Under the pieces are notes generated by a model. The model was not told the DNA's origin. It did no database searches and worked only from the letters and a program-made list of their open reading frames with translations. A stretch of DNA of 7,078 nt from PFJX01 sp964440155 (lineage in GTDB: Bacteria > Pseudomonadota > Gammaproteobacteria > Burkholderiales > Thiobacillaceae), in the NCBI GenBank assembly GCA_964440155.1, contig CAYTRH010000150.1, positions 1 to 7,078 of the forward strand, read 5' to 3'. Shown one piece after another: positions 1 to 5,869 of the stretch. The stretch's first letter is position 1, and each line of letters opens with the position of its first letter. Both the position numbers and the translations under genes were made by a program.

Positions 1-1450
1 CGGGGCGGTAGCGCGTGGGCGGCGCGGGCTCGCCGAATTTCGGCCGCTGGAAGGGTTCGATTTCGCCGTAGGGATATTTGCGCGTGAGCAGGTGGTAGAG
101 CGTCGCGCCAAGGGCGTAGAGATCGCTCTGCATGTTCGCCTCGGCGCCGGCAAAGAGTTCGGGCGCCATGAAGCTCGGCGTGCCGGGCTGCGTGTCGGCG
201 TCGCGCACGTCGATGAGCGGGCAGCGCGCCACGCCCAGATCGAGTATGCGCAGTTTGCCTTCGCTATCCAGATGCAGGTTGGCGGGCTTGAGGTCGCGGT
301 GAACGATGTCGAGCCGGTGCAGCGCGGCCAGCCCCTTGAGGATGCGGATCGCCAGGGTGACGGTTTCCGCCGGCGAAAAATGCTGCCCGGCGTCGAGCCG
401 CGCCTGCAGGCTCGCGCCTTCGAAATGGCGCATGGCGAAATAGAGGAAATTGCGGCCGGGCAACGGCAGCACGTCGGGGAAATAGTGCGAGTGCACCCGC
501 TTCAGGAACCATTCCTCGGCGAGCAGGCGCGCCGCGGCCTGCGCGTCGCCGGCAAAGATTGGCCGCAGCGTCTTCAAGGCCCAGCGCTGGCCGGTGTGGA
601 CGTGCCGCGCCTGGTAGAGCAGGCTGTCGCGACCGCTGTGCAGTTCGGCCTCGATGACGAAATCGTCGAGCCGCGCGCCCGCTGCCAGCCGGCCGGGCAG
701 GGGCAGATCGGCGGCATCGGCGAGCGGTGCGTCGTCGGCGCCGGTTTCGAGCACGCGCACGACCAGCGCCGTGGCGTTGTCCTGTCCGCCGGCAGCCAGC
801 GCCGCTTCGACCAGCGCCTCTGCGACGCGCTGTGGCGCAGCGTAAAGCAGGGTCTGACGGTGGAGCTCGACCTGCCCGAGCGGCTCCCACACGCCGTCGC
901 AGACGATCAGGAAGACGTCGCCCGCAGCCAGCTCGCCCTCGCCGAAATCCGGCAGCACATGGGTGTCCAGTCCCAAGGCGCGCTTGAGCACATGGCTCAT
1001 GCCGGGCGTTTCCCAGACATGATCGGTCGTCAGCAGTTCGAGGCTTTCGCCACGCAGGCGATACAGGCGGGTATCGCCCACGTGCGCGTAGTGGTAGCGC
1101 CGGCCGCGCGCCACCAGACAGGTGAGCGTGGTCGCCATGCCGCCGGGTTCGCTGCGCGAGGCCACCTGCCCCGTCAGCCAGCGGTTGACCGCGCCGAGCA
1201 CCGTGCCCAGCGCGCGCGGGGTTTCCCAGGTGTCGGGCGTGGCGTAGTAGTCGGCGAGCAGGTTGCGCACCGCGGTTTCGGCCGCTTCGCGCCCGTGCGC
1301 GCCGCCGGACACGCCGTCGGCCACCGCCGCGAGCATGCCCTTGGTCGCGACGAGCTGCGGGTCGGCGGGCTCGACGTAGCCGCCGAAGTCCTCGTTGTCG
1401 GGGCGCGGGCCGGCTGCGGTGGCGTAGCCGAAGTCGAGACGGAGCGGCAT
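1..1450 (-). CDS. PP2C phosphatase / Ser-Thr protein kinase fusion (3' end beyond window)
   Basis: The 483 visible codons run from ATG at 1450 to the window edge with no stop, so the C-terminus is missing. Residues about 1-235 are a PP2C-type metal-dependent phosphatase: RPDNED (16-21), ADGVSGG (44-50), GGMATT (103-108), GDTRLYR (125-131), CDGVWE (184-189) and GQDNATALV (222-230), so the usual metal-binding aspartates are present. From about 263 a Hanks-type kinase follows: ALK with K293, HRDLKPAN (385-391, catalytic D387), DLG in place of DFG (404-406), APE (429-431) and SDLYALG (442-448). The glycine-rich loop is degenerate (HSGRDSLLY, one glycine). Phosphatase and kinase in one chain suggest a protein that both adds and removes Ser/Thr phosphate. 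It lies 103 bp after narK on the same strand and is probably co-transcribed. From memory, Pseudomonas aeruginosa PA1782 is a relative beside nirB and a nitrate transporter gene. No clear Shine-Dalgarno precedes the ATG; the start was chosen because the PP2C domain begins directly after it. Substrates are unknown. Confidence 0.93.
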   Translation of the reverse strand, partial: MPLRLDFGYATAAGPRPDNEDFGGYVEPADPQLVATKGMLAAVADGVSGGAHGREAAETAVRNLLADYYATPDTWETPRALGTVLGAVNRWLTGQVASRSEPGGMATTLTCLVARGRRYHYAHVGDTRLYRLRGESLELLTTDHVWETPGMSHVLKRALGLDTHVLPDFGEGELAAGDVFLIVCDGVWEPLGQVELHRQTLLYAAPQRVAEALVEAALAAGGQDNATALVVRVLETGADDAPLADAADLPLPGRLAAGARLDDFVIEAELHSGRDSLLYQARHVHTGQRWALKTLRPIFAGDAQAAARLLAEEWFLKRVHSHYFPDVLPLPGRNFLYFAMRHFEGASLQARLDAGQHFSPAETVTLAIRILKGLAALHRLDIVHRDLKPANLHLDSEGKLRILDLGVARCPLIDVRDADTQPGTPSFMAPELFAGAEANMQSDLYALGATLYHLLTRKYPYGEIEPFQRPKFGEPAPPTRYRP

Positions 1451-1553
1451 GGGAGCTAGGGGCCAGGAAGGGCTGAAGACGGCATGATCGCAGACCGGCA
1501 CGCTATCGCCAGCCTGGGGCTGCGGCACATGCGGCACAGACTGCGTGGCTGCC

Positions 1554-2765
1554 CTACACCTTTGCGCCGGCAATGGCCGCAGCGCCCCAGGTGGTACGCC
1601 AGCGCCGTTTGACGAGGTTGAGGCCGAGCAGCGCCACGGCGGCGAGTCCGGAGAAGATGAGCAGTCCCAATTGGTAGTTGCCGGTCAGTCCCTTGATGTA
1701 GCCGAGACTGGCGGCGAGATAGAACCCGCCAACCCCGCCCGCCATGCCCACCAGCCCGGTCATCACGCCGATTTCCTTCCTGAAGCGTTGCGGCACGAGC
1801 TGGAACACCGCGCCGTTGCCGAAGCCCAGCGTTGCCATCGTCAGCAGGAAACCGGCGAGCGCCCAGCCCGCCGTGGGCGCGCCGAAGCTCACCCCGCCCA
1901 AGCAGAACGCGGCCAGGGCGTAAACGATCAGCAGCGTGCGGATGCCGCCGATGCGGTCGGCCACGGCACCGCCAAAGGGCCGCACCAGCGAACCCGCCAG
2001 CACGCAGGCGGCGGTGAAATAGCCGGCATGCACGGGGGCGAGCCCGTACTGGTCGTTGAAATAGATGGTGAGCGAGGAGGCCAGCCCGACGAAGCCGCCG
2101 AAGGTGACGAAATAGAAGAACATGAACCACCACGCGTCGCGGTCGCGCAGCACCTGCAGATACTGGTGCATCGACTTGGGCGGCGGACAGTCGGGCGCAT
2201 CCTTTGCAAACACCAGATACACCAGGAAGGCCACGCCCAGCGGAACCAGCGCCATGCCGAACACATTGCCCCAGCCAAAGGCCGCCGCCAGTCCTGGCGC
2301 CAGCAGCGCGGCGAATACCGTGCCGGAGTTGCCGGCGCCGGCAATTCCCAGCGCCGTGCCCTGATGCTGCGGCGGATACCAGCGCGACGCCAGCGGCAGG
2401 GCGACGGCGAACGCCGCGCCGGCAAAGCCGAGCATGAGCCCCAGCACCAGCACTTCGCGATAGCTGCTGATGCCCGCCAGCCAGGCCCACGCCAGCGCGC
2501 CCATGACGACGGTCTGGCCGATGAGCCCCGCGCGCTTGGGGCGCAGGTGGTCGACCAGCACGCCCATGACGATGCGCAGCAGCGCGCCCGCCAGCACCGG
2601 GGTGGCCACCATCATGCCCTTCTGCGCGGGCGTGAGCCCCAGGTCGGCGGCGATCTGCACACCCAGCGGCCCCAGCATCACCCATACCATGAAGGCGATG
2701 TCGAAATACAGAAACGCGGATAGCAGGGTGGGCGTGTGCCCGGATTTCCAGAAATTCCGGTTCAT
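1554..2765 (-). CDS. narK: Nitrate/nitrite MFS transporter (NarK/NasA family)
   Basis: This 403-residue inner-membrane protein of the major facilitator superfamily (nitrate/nitrite porter group) should import nitrate, and possibly exchange or export nitrite, for the reductases encoded beside it. The hydrophobic pattern fits 12 membrane spans. Family signatures are visible. R64 in LLRIVMG and R262 in LVRPFGG match the two substrate-binding arginines of NarK (R89 and R305 in E. coli). The first nitrate signature is GIAGAGNSGT (140-149) and the second GFGNGAVFQLVP (314-325). VDHLRPKRAG (71-80) is the loop 2-3 motif. The frame stays open upstream to 3044, but that part overlaps nirD in another frame; MNRNFWKSGHTPTLL is a typical NarK N-terminus, so ATG at 2765 is preferred. 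The ribosome site is weak (CGGAA). The gene follows nirD by 61 bp. Families of this type carry the names narK, nasA or nrtP, so the symbol is by similarity, and import is inferred from the assimilatory context. Confidence 0.93.
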   Translation of the reverse strand: MNRNFWKSGHTPTLLSAFLYFDIAFMVWVMLGPLGVQIAADLGLTPAQKGMMVATPVLAGALLRIVMGVLVDHLRPKRAGLIGQTVVMGALAWAWLAGISSYREVLVLGLMLGFAGAAFAVALPLASRWYPPQHQGTALGIAGAGNSGTVFAALLAPGLAAAFGWGNVFGMALVPLGVAFLVYLVFAKDAPDCPPPKSMHQYLQVLRDRDAWWFMFFYFVTFGGFVGLASSLTIYFNDQYGLAPVHAGYFTAACVLAGSLVRPFGGAVADRIGGIRTLLIVYALAAFCLGGVSFGAPTAGWALAGFLLTMATLGFGNGAVFQLVPQRFRKEIGVMTGLVGMAGGVGGFYLAASLGYIKGLTGNYQLGLLIFSGLAAVALLGLNLVKRRWRTTWGAAAIAGAKV

Positions 2766-2783
2766 GGTCGTGTTCCGTCCGAT

Positions 2784-2800
2784 GCGGCGCGCCGCGCCGC
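2784..2800 (-). other. GC-rich hairpin in the nirD-narK gap
   Basis: A perfect 7-bp inverted repeat, GCGGCGC and GCGCCGC, is separated by three bases and lies in the 61-bp gap between nirD and narK. It would form a very stable RNA stem. No run of T follows on either strand, so it does not look like an intrinsic terminator. It could protect or separate the nirBD and narK parts of a shared mRNA; that role is inference, and GC-rich DNA produces such stems by chance. Confidence 0.4.
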
Positions 2801-2826
2801 GTGTTGTTGCATGGGGTGCGCGGGGT

Positions 2827-3159
2827 TCAGGCGGCGGCGCGCGCCACCGCTTCGAGGTCGAGCCACACCCGGCCGCCCTCGACCCTGACGGGAAACTCGC
2901 GCGCGCAGCCTTCGTCCGGGGCCACGGCACAGCCGGAGGCCAGTTCGATATTCCAGCCGTGCAGCGGACAGGTGACGCGGCGGCCGTGGACGATGCCCTG
3001 CGACAGCGGCCCGCCCTTGTGCGGGCAGCGGTCTTCCAGCGCAAAGACTTCGTCTTCGCCGTTGCGGAACACGGCGATGTCGGTGCTGCCGTGGCGCACC
3101 ACGCGCGCGCCGAGTCTGGGAATGTCGGCCAGGTCCAGGATGTCGATCCAGTGGTTCAT
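2827..3159 (-). CDS. nirD: Nitrite reductase [NAD(P)H] small subunit NirD, Rieske type
   Basis: The 110-residue product is the small subunit of cytoplasmic assimilatory NAD(P)H nitrite reductase and works with NirB in the six-electron reduction of nitrite to ammonium. It is a single Rieske [2Fe-2S] domain with both ligand pairs intact: C45-P-H47 in RCPHKGG and C64-P-L-H67 in CPLHGWN. E. coli NirD, as I recall it, has lost these ligands, so this protein belongs to the cluster-bearing form. An in-frame ATG lies 15 bp upstream at 3174 and overlaps the nirB stop as ATGA, giving a 115-residue form. I prefer 3159 because AAGGAA sits 6 nt before it, and because MNHWIDI lines up with the E. coli NirD start MSQWKDI. 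The gap from nirB is then 11 bp, so the two genes are tightly coupled and should be made in matched amounts. Confidence 0.93.
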   Translation of the reverse strand: MNHWIDILDLADIPRLGARVVRHGSTDIAVFRNGEDEVFALEDRCPHKGGPLSQGIVHGRRVTCPLHGWNIELASGCAVAPDEGCAREFPVRVEGGRVWLDLEAVARAAA

Positions 3160-3165
3160 TTTGCT

Positions 3166-3171
3166 TTCCTT
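3166..3171 (-). promoter_or_regulatory. Ribosome binding site deciding the nirD start
   Basis: AAGGAA lies 6 nt upstream of ATG 3159 and inside the reading frame that opens at the alternative ATG 3174. It overlaps the final base of the nirB stop codon. It supports 3159 as the main nirD start. Confidence 0.65.
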
Positions 3172-5637
3172 CATGCGGCGACGGTTTCGAATTCGTGTTT
3201 GTGCTTGCCTTCGAACGCGCGCTCGACCCAGGGATCCTTTTCCACCGACAGCGCGAAGATCAGGCGGTCGTACAGGGCGCGGCGGTTCTCCGCGTCGTCG
3301 AGGATTTTCTTCTTCACGTAGTCCAGCCCCACGCGTTCGAGGTAATGCACGGTGCGGTCCAGATAGTGCGCTTCCTCGCGGTAGAGCTGCAGAAAGGCGC
3401 CGGAATACTCCAGCACCTCGTCAGGGGTCTTCACCTTGACGAGAAACTGCGCGACCTCGGTCTTGATGCCGCCGTTGCCGCCGATGTAGATCTCCCAGCC
3501 GGAATCGACGCCGATCACGCCGACGTCCTTGATCGCCACCTCGGCGCAGTTCCTCGGGCAGCCCGATACCGCAAGCTTGACCTTGTGCGGCGCCCACATC
3601 TTGAAGAACACTTTTTCCAGGTCGATGCCCATCTGCGTCGAATCCTGGGTGCCGAAACGGCACCATTCCGAACCGACGCAGGTTTTCACCGTGCGCAGCG
3701 CCTTGCCGTAGGCGTGGCCGGACGGCATGTCCAGATCCGCCCAGACTTTCGGTAAGTCTTCTTTTTTCACGCCCAGCAGGTCGATGCGCTGGCCGCCGGT
3801 GACCTTCACCGTGGGGATGTTGTATTTTTCGGCGACGATGGCGATGCGTTTCAGTTCGCTCGGTGTGGTCTGGCCGCCCCACATGCGCGGAATCACCGAA
3901 TACGTGCCGTCCTTCTGGATGTTGGCGTGGGCGCGCTCGTTGATGAAGCGCGACTGCGGGTCGTCCTCGGCCTCGCCCGGCCAGGTGGAGATGAGGTAGT
4001 AGTTGAGCGCGGGCCGGCACGTCGCGCAGCCGTTGGGCGTGCGCCATTGCATCGCCTGCATCACCTGGGGAATGCTGAGGTATTTGTGTTCGCGGATCGC
4101 CGCGCGCACTTCCTCGTGGGTGTGATCGGTGCAGCCGCATACGCTTTTCTTCTTCGGCGCGGCCGAGTAGTCGCCGCCGGCCGGCACCGCGAGAATCTGC
4201 TCGACGAGTCCCGTGCACGAGCCGCACGAAGACGACGCCTTGGTGTGTTTGCGCACGTCTTCCAGCGTGAACAGCCCCTTTTCGCGGATGGCCTTGACGA
4301 TATCGCCCTTGCACACGCCGTTGCAGCCGCACACTTCCATGTCGTCGGTCATCGCCGCGGCCTTGTTGATCCCCTGGTGGCCGAGGTTGCCGCAATGGTC
4401 CTGGCCGAACATCAGATGATCGCGCAGCTCGGCGATGTCCTTGCCGTCCCGGAGCAGCGAGAAATACCACGCGCCGTCGACGGTGTCGCCGTACATCACG
4501 CCGCCGACGAGCTTGTTGTCCTTGATGACGAGCTTCTTGTACACGCCGCCCAGCGGGTCGGAATAGAGGATGGATGCNNNNNNNNNNNNNNNNNNNNNNN
4601 NNNNNNNNNNNNNNNNNNNNNNNNNNNNNNNNNNNNNNNNNNNNNGGTCACCGAGCCTTCGTAGCGGGCGATGCCGTAGTGCGCCAGATGGTTGGCGCAG
4701 ACCTTGGCCTGCTCGAACAGCGGCGCAACCAGCCCGTAGGCGATGCCGCGATGCGCGGCGCATTCGCCGATGGAATAGATGCGCGGGTCGGTCACGGTCT
4801 GCAGGGTGTCGGTGACGACGATGCCGCGGTAGCAGTGCAGGCCCGCCGATTCGGCGAGTTCGCTGTTGGGACGGATGCCGACCGCCATCACCACCAGATC
4901 GGCCGGCGCTTCGCTGCCGTCCTTGAACCTGATCGACGCCACGCGGCCGTCGGCGCCTGCCGCCAGTTCGGCCGTCTGTTTTTGCAGCAGGAACTTCGTG
5001 CCCTTTTCCTCGAGCGATTTCTGCAGCAGGNNNNNNNNNNNNNNNNNNNNNNNNNNNNNNNNNNNNNNNNNNNNCAGGGCGCGATGTGCACGACCGTGAC
5101 GTCCATGCCGCGCTTCATCAGGCCGTTGGCGGCTTCGAGGCCCAAAAGGCCACCGCCGATGACGACCGCGTGTTTATACGTGCTGGCGGCGCGGATCATC
5201 GCGTCGACGTCGGCGATGTCGCGGAAGCTGATCACCCCAGGCAAATCCTTGCCCGGCACCGGCAGGATGAAGGGATTGGAGCCGGTGGCGAGCAGCAGGC
5301 GGTCGTATTCGGCTTCGGTGCCGTCATCGGCGATCACCTTGCGCTTCACCCGGTCGATCTTCACGACCTTCTTGTTGAGGTGCAGCGCGATGCCATGTTC
5401 CGCGTACCAGTCGAGCGGGTTGAGGATGATGTCGTTCACTGTCTGCTCGCCCGCGAGCACCGGGGAGAGCAGGATGCGGTTGTAGTTGGGGTGAGGCTCG
5501 GCGCCGAACACGGTAATGTCGTAGAGGCCGGGCGCCTGCTTCAGCAGTTCTTCGAGGGTGCGCACCCCGGCCATGCCATTGCCGACCATCACCAGTTTCA
5601 TTTTGGACACACGGTCCGTGAGCGTACGCTCATCCAT
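3171..5637 (-). CDS. nirB: Nitrite reductase [NAD(P)H] large subunit NirB (two assembly gaps)
   Basis: NirB takes electrons from NAD(P)H through FAD and Fe-S centres to a siroheme-[4Fe-4S] site and reduces nitrite to ammonium in the cytoplasm. Before the first gap (187 residues plus the first two bases of a probable Trp codon) are the FAD motif VGNGMAG (18-24), ATGSNPF (117-123) and the NAD(P)-binding VIGGGLLGLEAA (159-170). Between the gaps are 128 residues, including the FAD-contacting IYSIGECA. After the second gap are 468 residues with two BFD-like [2Fe-2S] modules (CGCNGVC with CGSC, about 4331-4217; CGC with CATC, about 4139-4017) and the siroheme/4Fe-4S cysteines TCVGSEWC and SGCPRNC (3680-3546). 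All expected ligands are present. Observed plus missing sequence gives roughly 820 residues, normal for NirB. The three parts lie in three different frames, because neither N run (44 and 68 bases) is a multiple of three; these are probably filler lengths rather than real frameshifts. ATG 5637 was chosen for AGGAG 7 nt upstream; MKLVMVGNG at 5601 is possible but has no ribosome site. Confidence 0.95.
4578..4645. other. Assembly gap (68 N) inside nirB
   Basis: Sixty-eight undetermined bases separate GSVT from ASILYSDP of NirB. Both flanks end on whole codons, so the true length should be a multiple of three. NirB relatives as I recall them have about 23 residues here, which points to about 69 bases. 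The missing part covers the end of the pyridine-nucleotide reductase domain, not a cluster ligand. Confidence 0.95.
5031..5074. other. Assembly gap (44 N) inside nirB
   Basis: Forty-four undetermined bases separate HIAP plus TG (very likely a Trp codon) from LLQKSLEEKG of NirB. The flanking frames require a true length divisible by three. Relatives carry a segment like LMERQLD-x2-AG here, about 12-15 residues, so the run of N is an estimate only. Confidence 0.95.
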
Positions 5638-5644
5638 ATCACCA

Positions 5645-5649
5645 CTCCT
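5645..5649 (-). promoter_or_regulatory. Ribosome binding site of nirB
   Basis: AGGAG is followed by a 7-nt spacer and then ATG 5637. It is the strongest Shine-Dalgarno sequence in the window and fixes the nirB start 12 codons upstream of the conserved MKLVMVGNG. Confidence 0.75.
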
Positions 5650-5667
5650 GAATAACCAACCAAGCGA

Positions 5668-5696
5668 TGACCGAGATGCGCCGTTGCATTCGGTCA
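5668..5696 (-). promoter_or_regulatory. Leader hairpin with ANTAR-like hexaloop upstream of nirB
   Basis: On the minus strand the arms TGACCGA and TCGGTCA (7 bp) enclose a second stem ATGC/GCAT (4 bp) with a single bulged C on the 3' side. The loop is AACGGC: six bases with A at position 1 and G at position 4, the loop rule described for RNA targets of ANTAR-domain antiterminators such as NasR and NasT. It lies about 25-54 nt into the predicted leader and 31 nt before the nirB start codon. A U-rich but interrupted stretch (TTGGTTGGTT) follows, so a classical terminator is not evident. A role in nitrate/nitrite-responsive antitermination is inference; no ANTAR gene is in the window. Confidence 0.5.
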
Positions 5697-5701
5697 GTCT
5701 G

Positions 5702-5716
5702 CCGCACCGGGTGCGG
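5702..5716 (-). promoter_or_regulatory. First leader hairpin / 15-bp palindrome
   Basis: CCGCACC-C-GGTGCGG is a perfect 7+1+7 palindrome on the minus strand, at about +6 to +20 of the predicted sigma-54 transcript. As RNA it would form a CCGCA/TGCGG stem with a five-base loop. It sits 5 nt before the ANTAR-like hairpin and could be the first of the paired stem-loops typical of ANTAR targets, but its loop does not fit the six-base rule. A protein-binding palindrome near the start site is another possibility. Confidence 0.4.
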
Positions 5717-5731
5717 ACTTGAGCTGCATTT

Positions 5732-5747
5732 AGCAATCGTCGTGCCA
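5732..5747 (-). promoter_or_regulatory. Sigma-54 (RpoN) promoter for nirB-nirD-narK-kinase
   Basis: The minus strand reads TGGCACG-ACGA-TTGCT, matching the sigma-54 -24/-12 consensus TGGCACG-N4-TTGCW at every defined position with exact spacing. The start is predicted near 5721, giving a leader of about 84 nt before nirB. Sigma-54 promoters need an enhancer-binding activator; NtrC-like sites lie upstream at about -110 and -140. This predicts that the nirB operon is switched on under nitrogen limitation. Confidence 0.85.
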
Positions 5748-5748
5748 C

Positions 5749-5763
5749 GCCGGCCGGCCGGCC
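5749..5763. repeat. GCCG tandem repeat beside the -24 element
   Basis: GCCGGCCGGCCGGCC is almost four copies of a 4-bp unit and is self-complementary. It begins one base upstream of the -24 element of the sigma-54 promoter. It may be simple GC-rich repeat DNA without function. Confidence 0.5.
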
Positions 5764-5789
5764 CGCATACCTTGATAAACAAGGGCCGG
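5758..5789 (-). repeat. Nested inverted repeat between activator sites and promoter
   Basis: Arms CCGGCCC (5758-5764) and GGGCCGG (5783-5789) form a 7-bp inverted repeat. Inside it CCTTG and CAAGG (5770-5774 and 5780-5784) form a smaller one around an AT-rich centre, overlapping the right arm of the outer repeat by two bases. It lies between the NtrC-like sites and the sigma-54 promoter, where a DNA-bending protein such as IHF often binds. TATCAA matches half of the IHF consensus, but the TTR part does not fit. TTG-N5-CAA has the wrong spacing for FNR. Function unknown. Confidence 0.35.
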
Positions 5790-5823
5790 ACGATTCCCGG
5801 CGGGACTGCCGGCGCGCCCCGGC

Positions 5824-5838
5824 GCACTAATGTGGTGC
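5824..5838 (-). promoter_or_regulatory. NtrC-like binding site centred near -110
   Basis: The minus strand reads GCACC-ACATT-AGTGC. Against the NtrC consensus TGCACC-N5-GGTGCA it matches the GCACC core fully and the second core in four of five bases, with the correct 5-bp spacer. Its centre (5831) is 110 bp upstream of the predicted sigma-54 start, a usual distance for an NtrC enhancer (glnA of enteric bacteria uses about -108 and -140). Confidence 0.6.
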
Positions 5839-5859
5839 CCGGCTTTTTGCCATGCACCA
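5833..5859 (-). other. Imperfect hairpin directly after the ybiB-like stop codon
   Basis: Arms TGGTGC and GCACCA (6 bp) and an inner GGC/GCC stem around AAAAA are separated by a symmetric 2+2 internal loop. The structure starts on the base after the TAA of the ybiB-like gene. It could stop or stabilise the nasA-ybiB transcript, but no T run follows on the minus strand. The arms are also the inner half-sites of the two NtrC-like sites, so the symmetry may only reflect them. Confidence 0.35.
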
Positions 5860-5869
5860 TTACGCGGCC
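5853..5869 (-). promoter_or_regulatory. Possible second NtrC-like half-site near -140
   Basis: The minus strand reads GGCCGC-GTAAT-GGTGCA: one perfect NtrC half-site GGTGCA, and a poor partner with three of six matches. The centre (5861) is 30 bp from the better site and 140 bp from the predicted start. It overlaps the last codons and stop of the ybiB-like gene. Weak alone; the paired spacing is what makes it worth listing. Confidence 0.35.

Noticed and set aside
92..1459. A long open frame on the plus strand opposite the kinase/phosphatase (455 codons)
   Set aside because: It is antisense to a gene with complete PP2C and kinase motifs; its product is rich in Arg, Ala, Gly and His with no domain, as expected for a GC-rich shadow frame.
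1521..1538. 9-bp tandem direct repeat TGCGGCACA x2 in the narK-kinase gap
   Set aside because: Only two copies in GC-rich DNA, with no link to a promoter or known operator; chance is sufficient.
1456..2685. A 409-codon minus-strand frame overlapping narK
   Set aside because: It is the out-of-frame reading of narK and has no transporter motifs.
1545..2723. A 392-codon plus-strand open frame opposite narK
   Set aside because: Low-complexity His/Gln/Arg-rich translation, antisense to a transporter with all nitrate signatures; a shadow of codon bias.
2766..3044. Upstream extension of the narK frame by 93 codons
   Set aside because: The extension runs through nirD in another frame and lacks conserved content; the NarK N-terminus begins at 2765.
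3171..5637. nirB as a frameshifted pseudogene
   Set aside because: Frame changes coincide exactly with the two N runs, and every cofactor motif in the readable parts is intact.
5668..5696. Intrinsic terminator in the nirB leader
   Set aside because: The stem is followed by a G-interrupted U-rich stretch rather than a U run, so a simple terminator is not supported; it is reported as a possible regulatory hairpin instead.
5770..5784. FNR/NNR-like box (TTG-N5-CAA)
   Set aside because: FNR sites are TTGAT-N4-ATCAA over 14 bp; this one is three bases too short between the outer trinucleotides.
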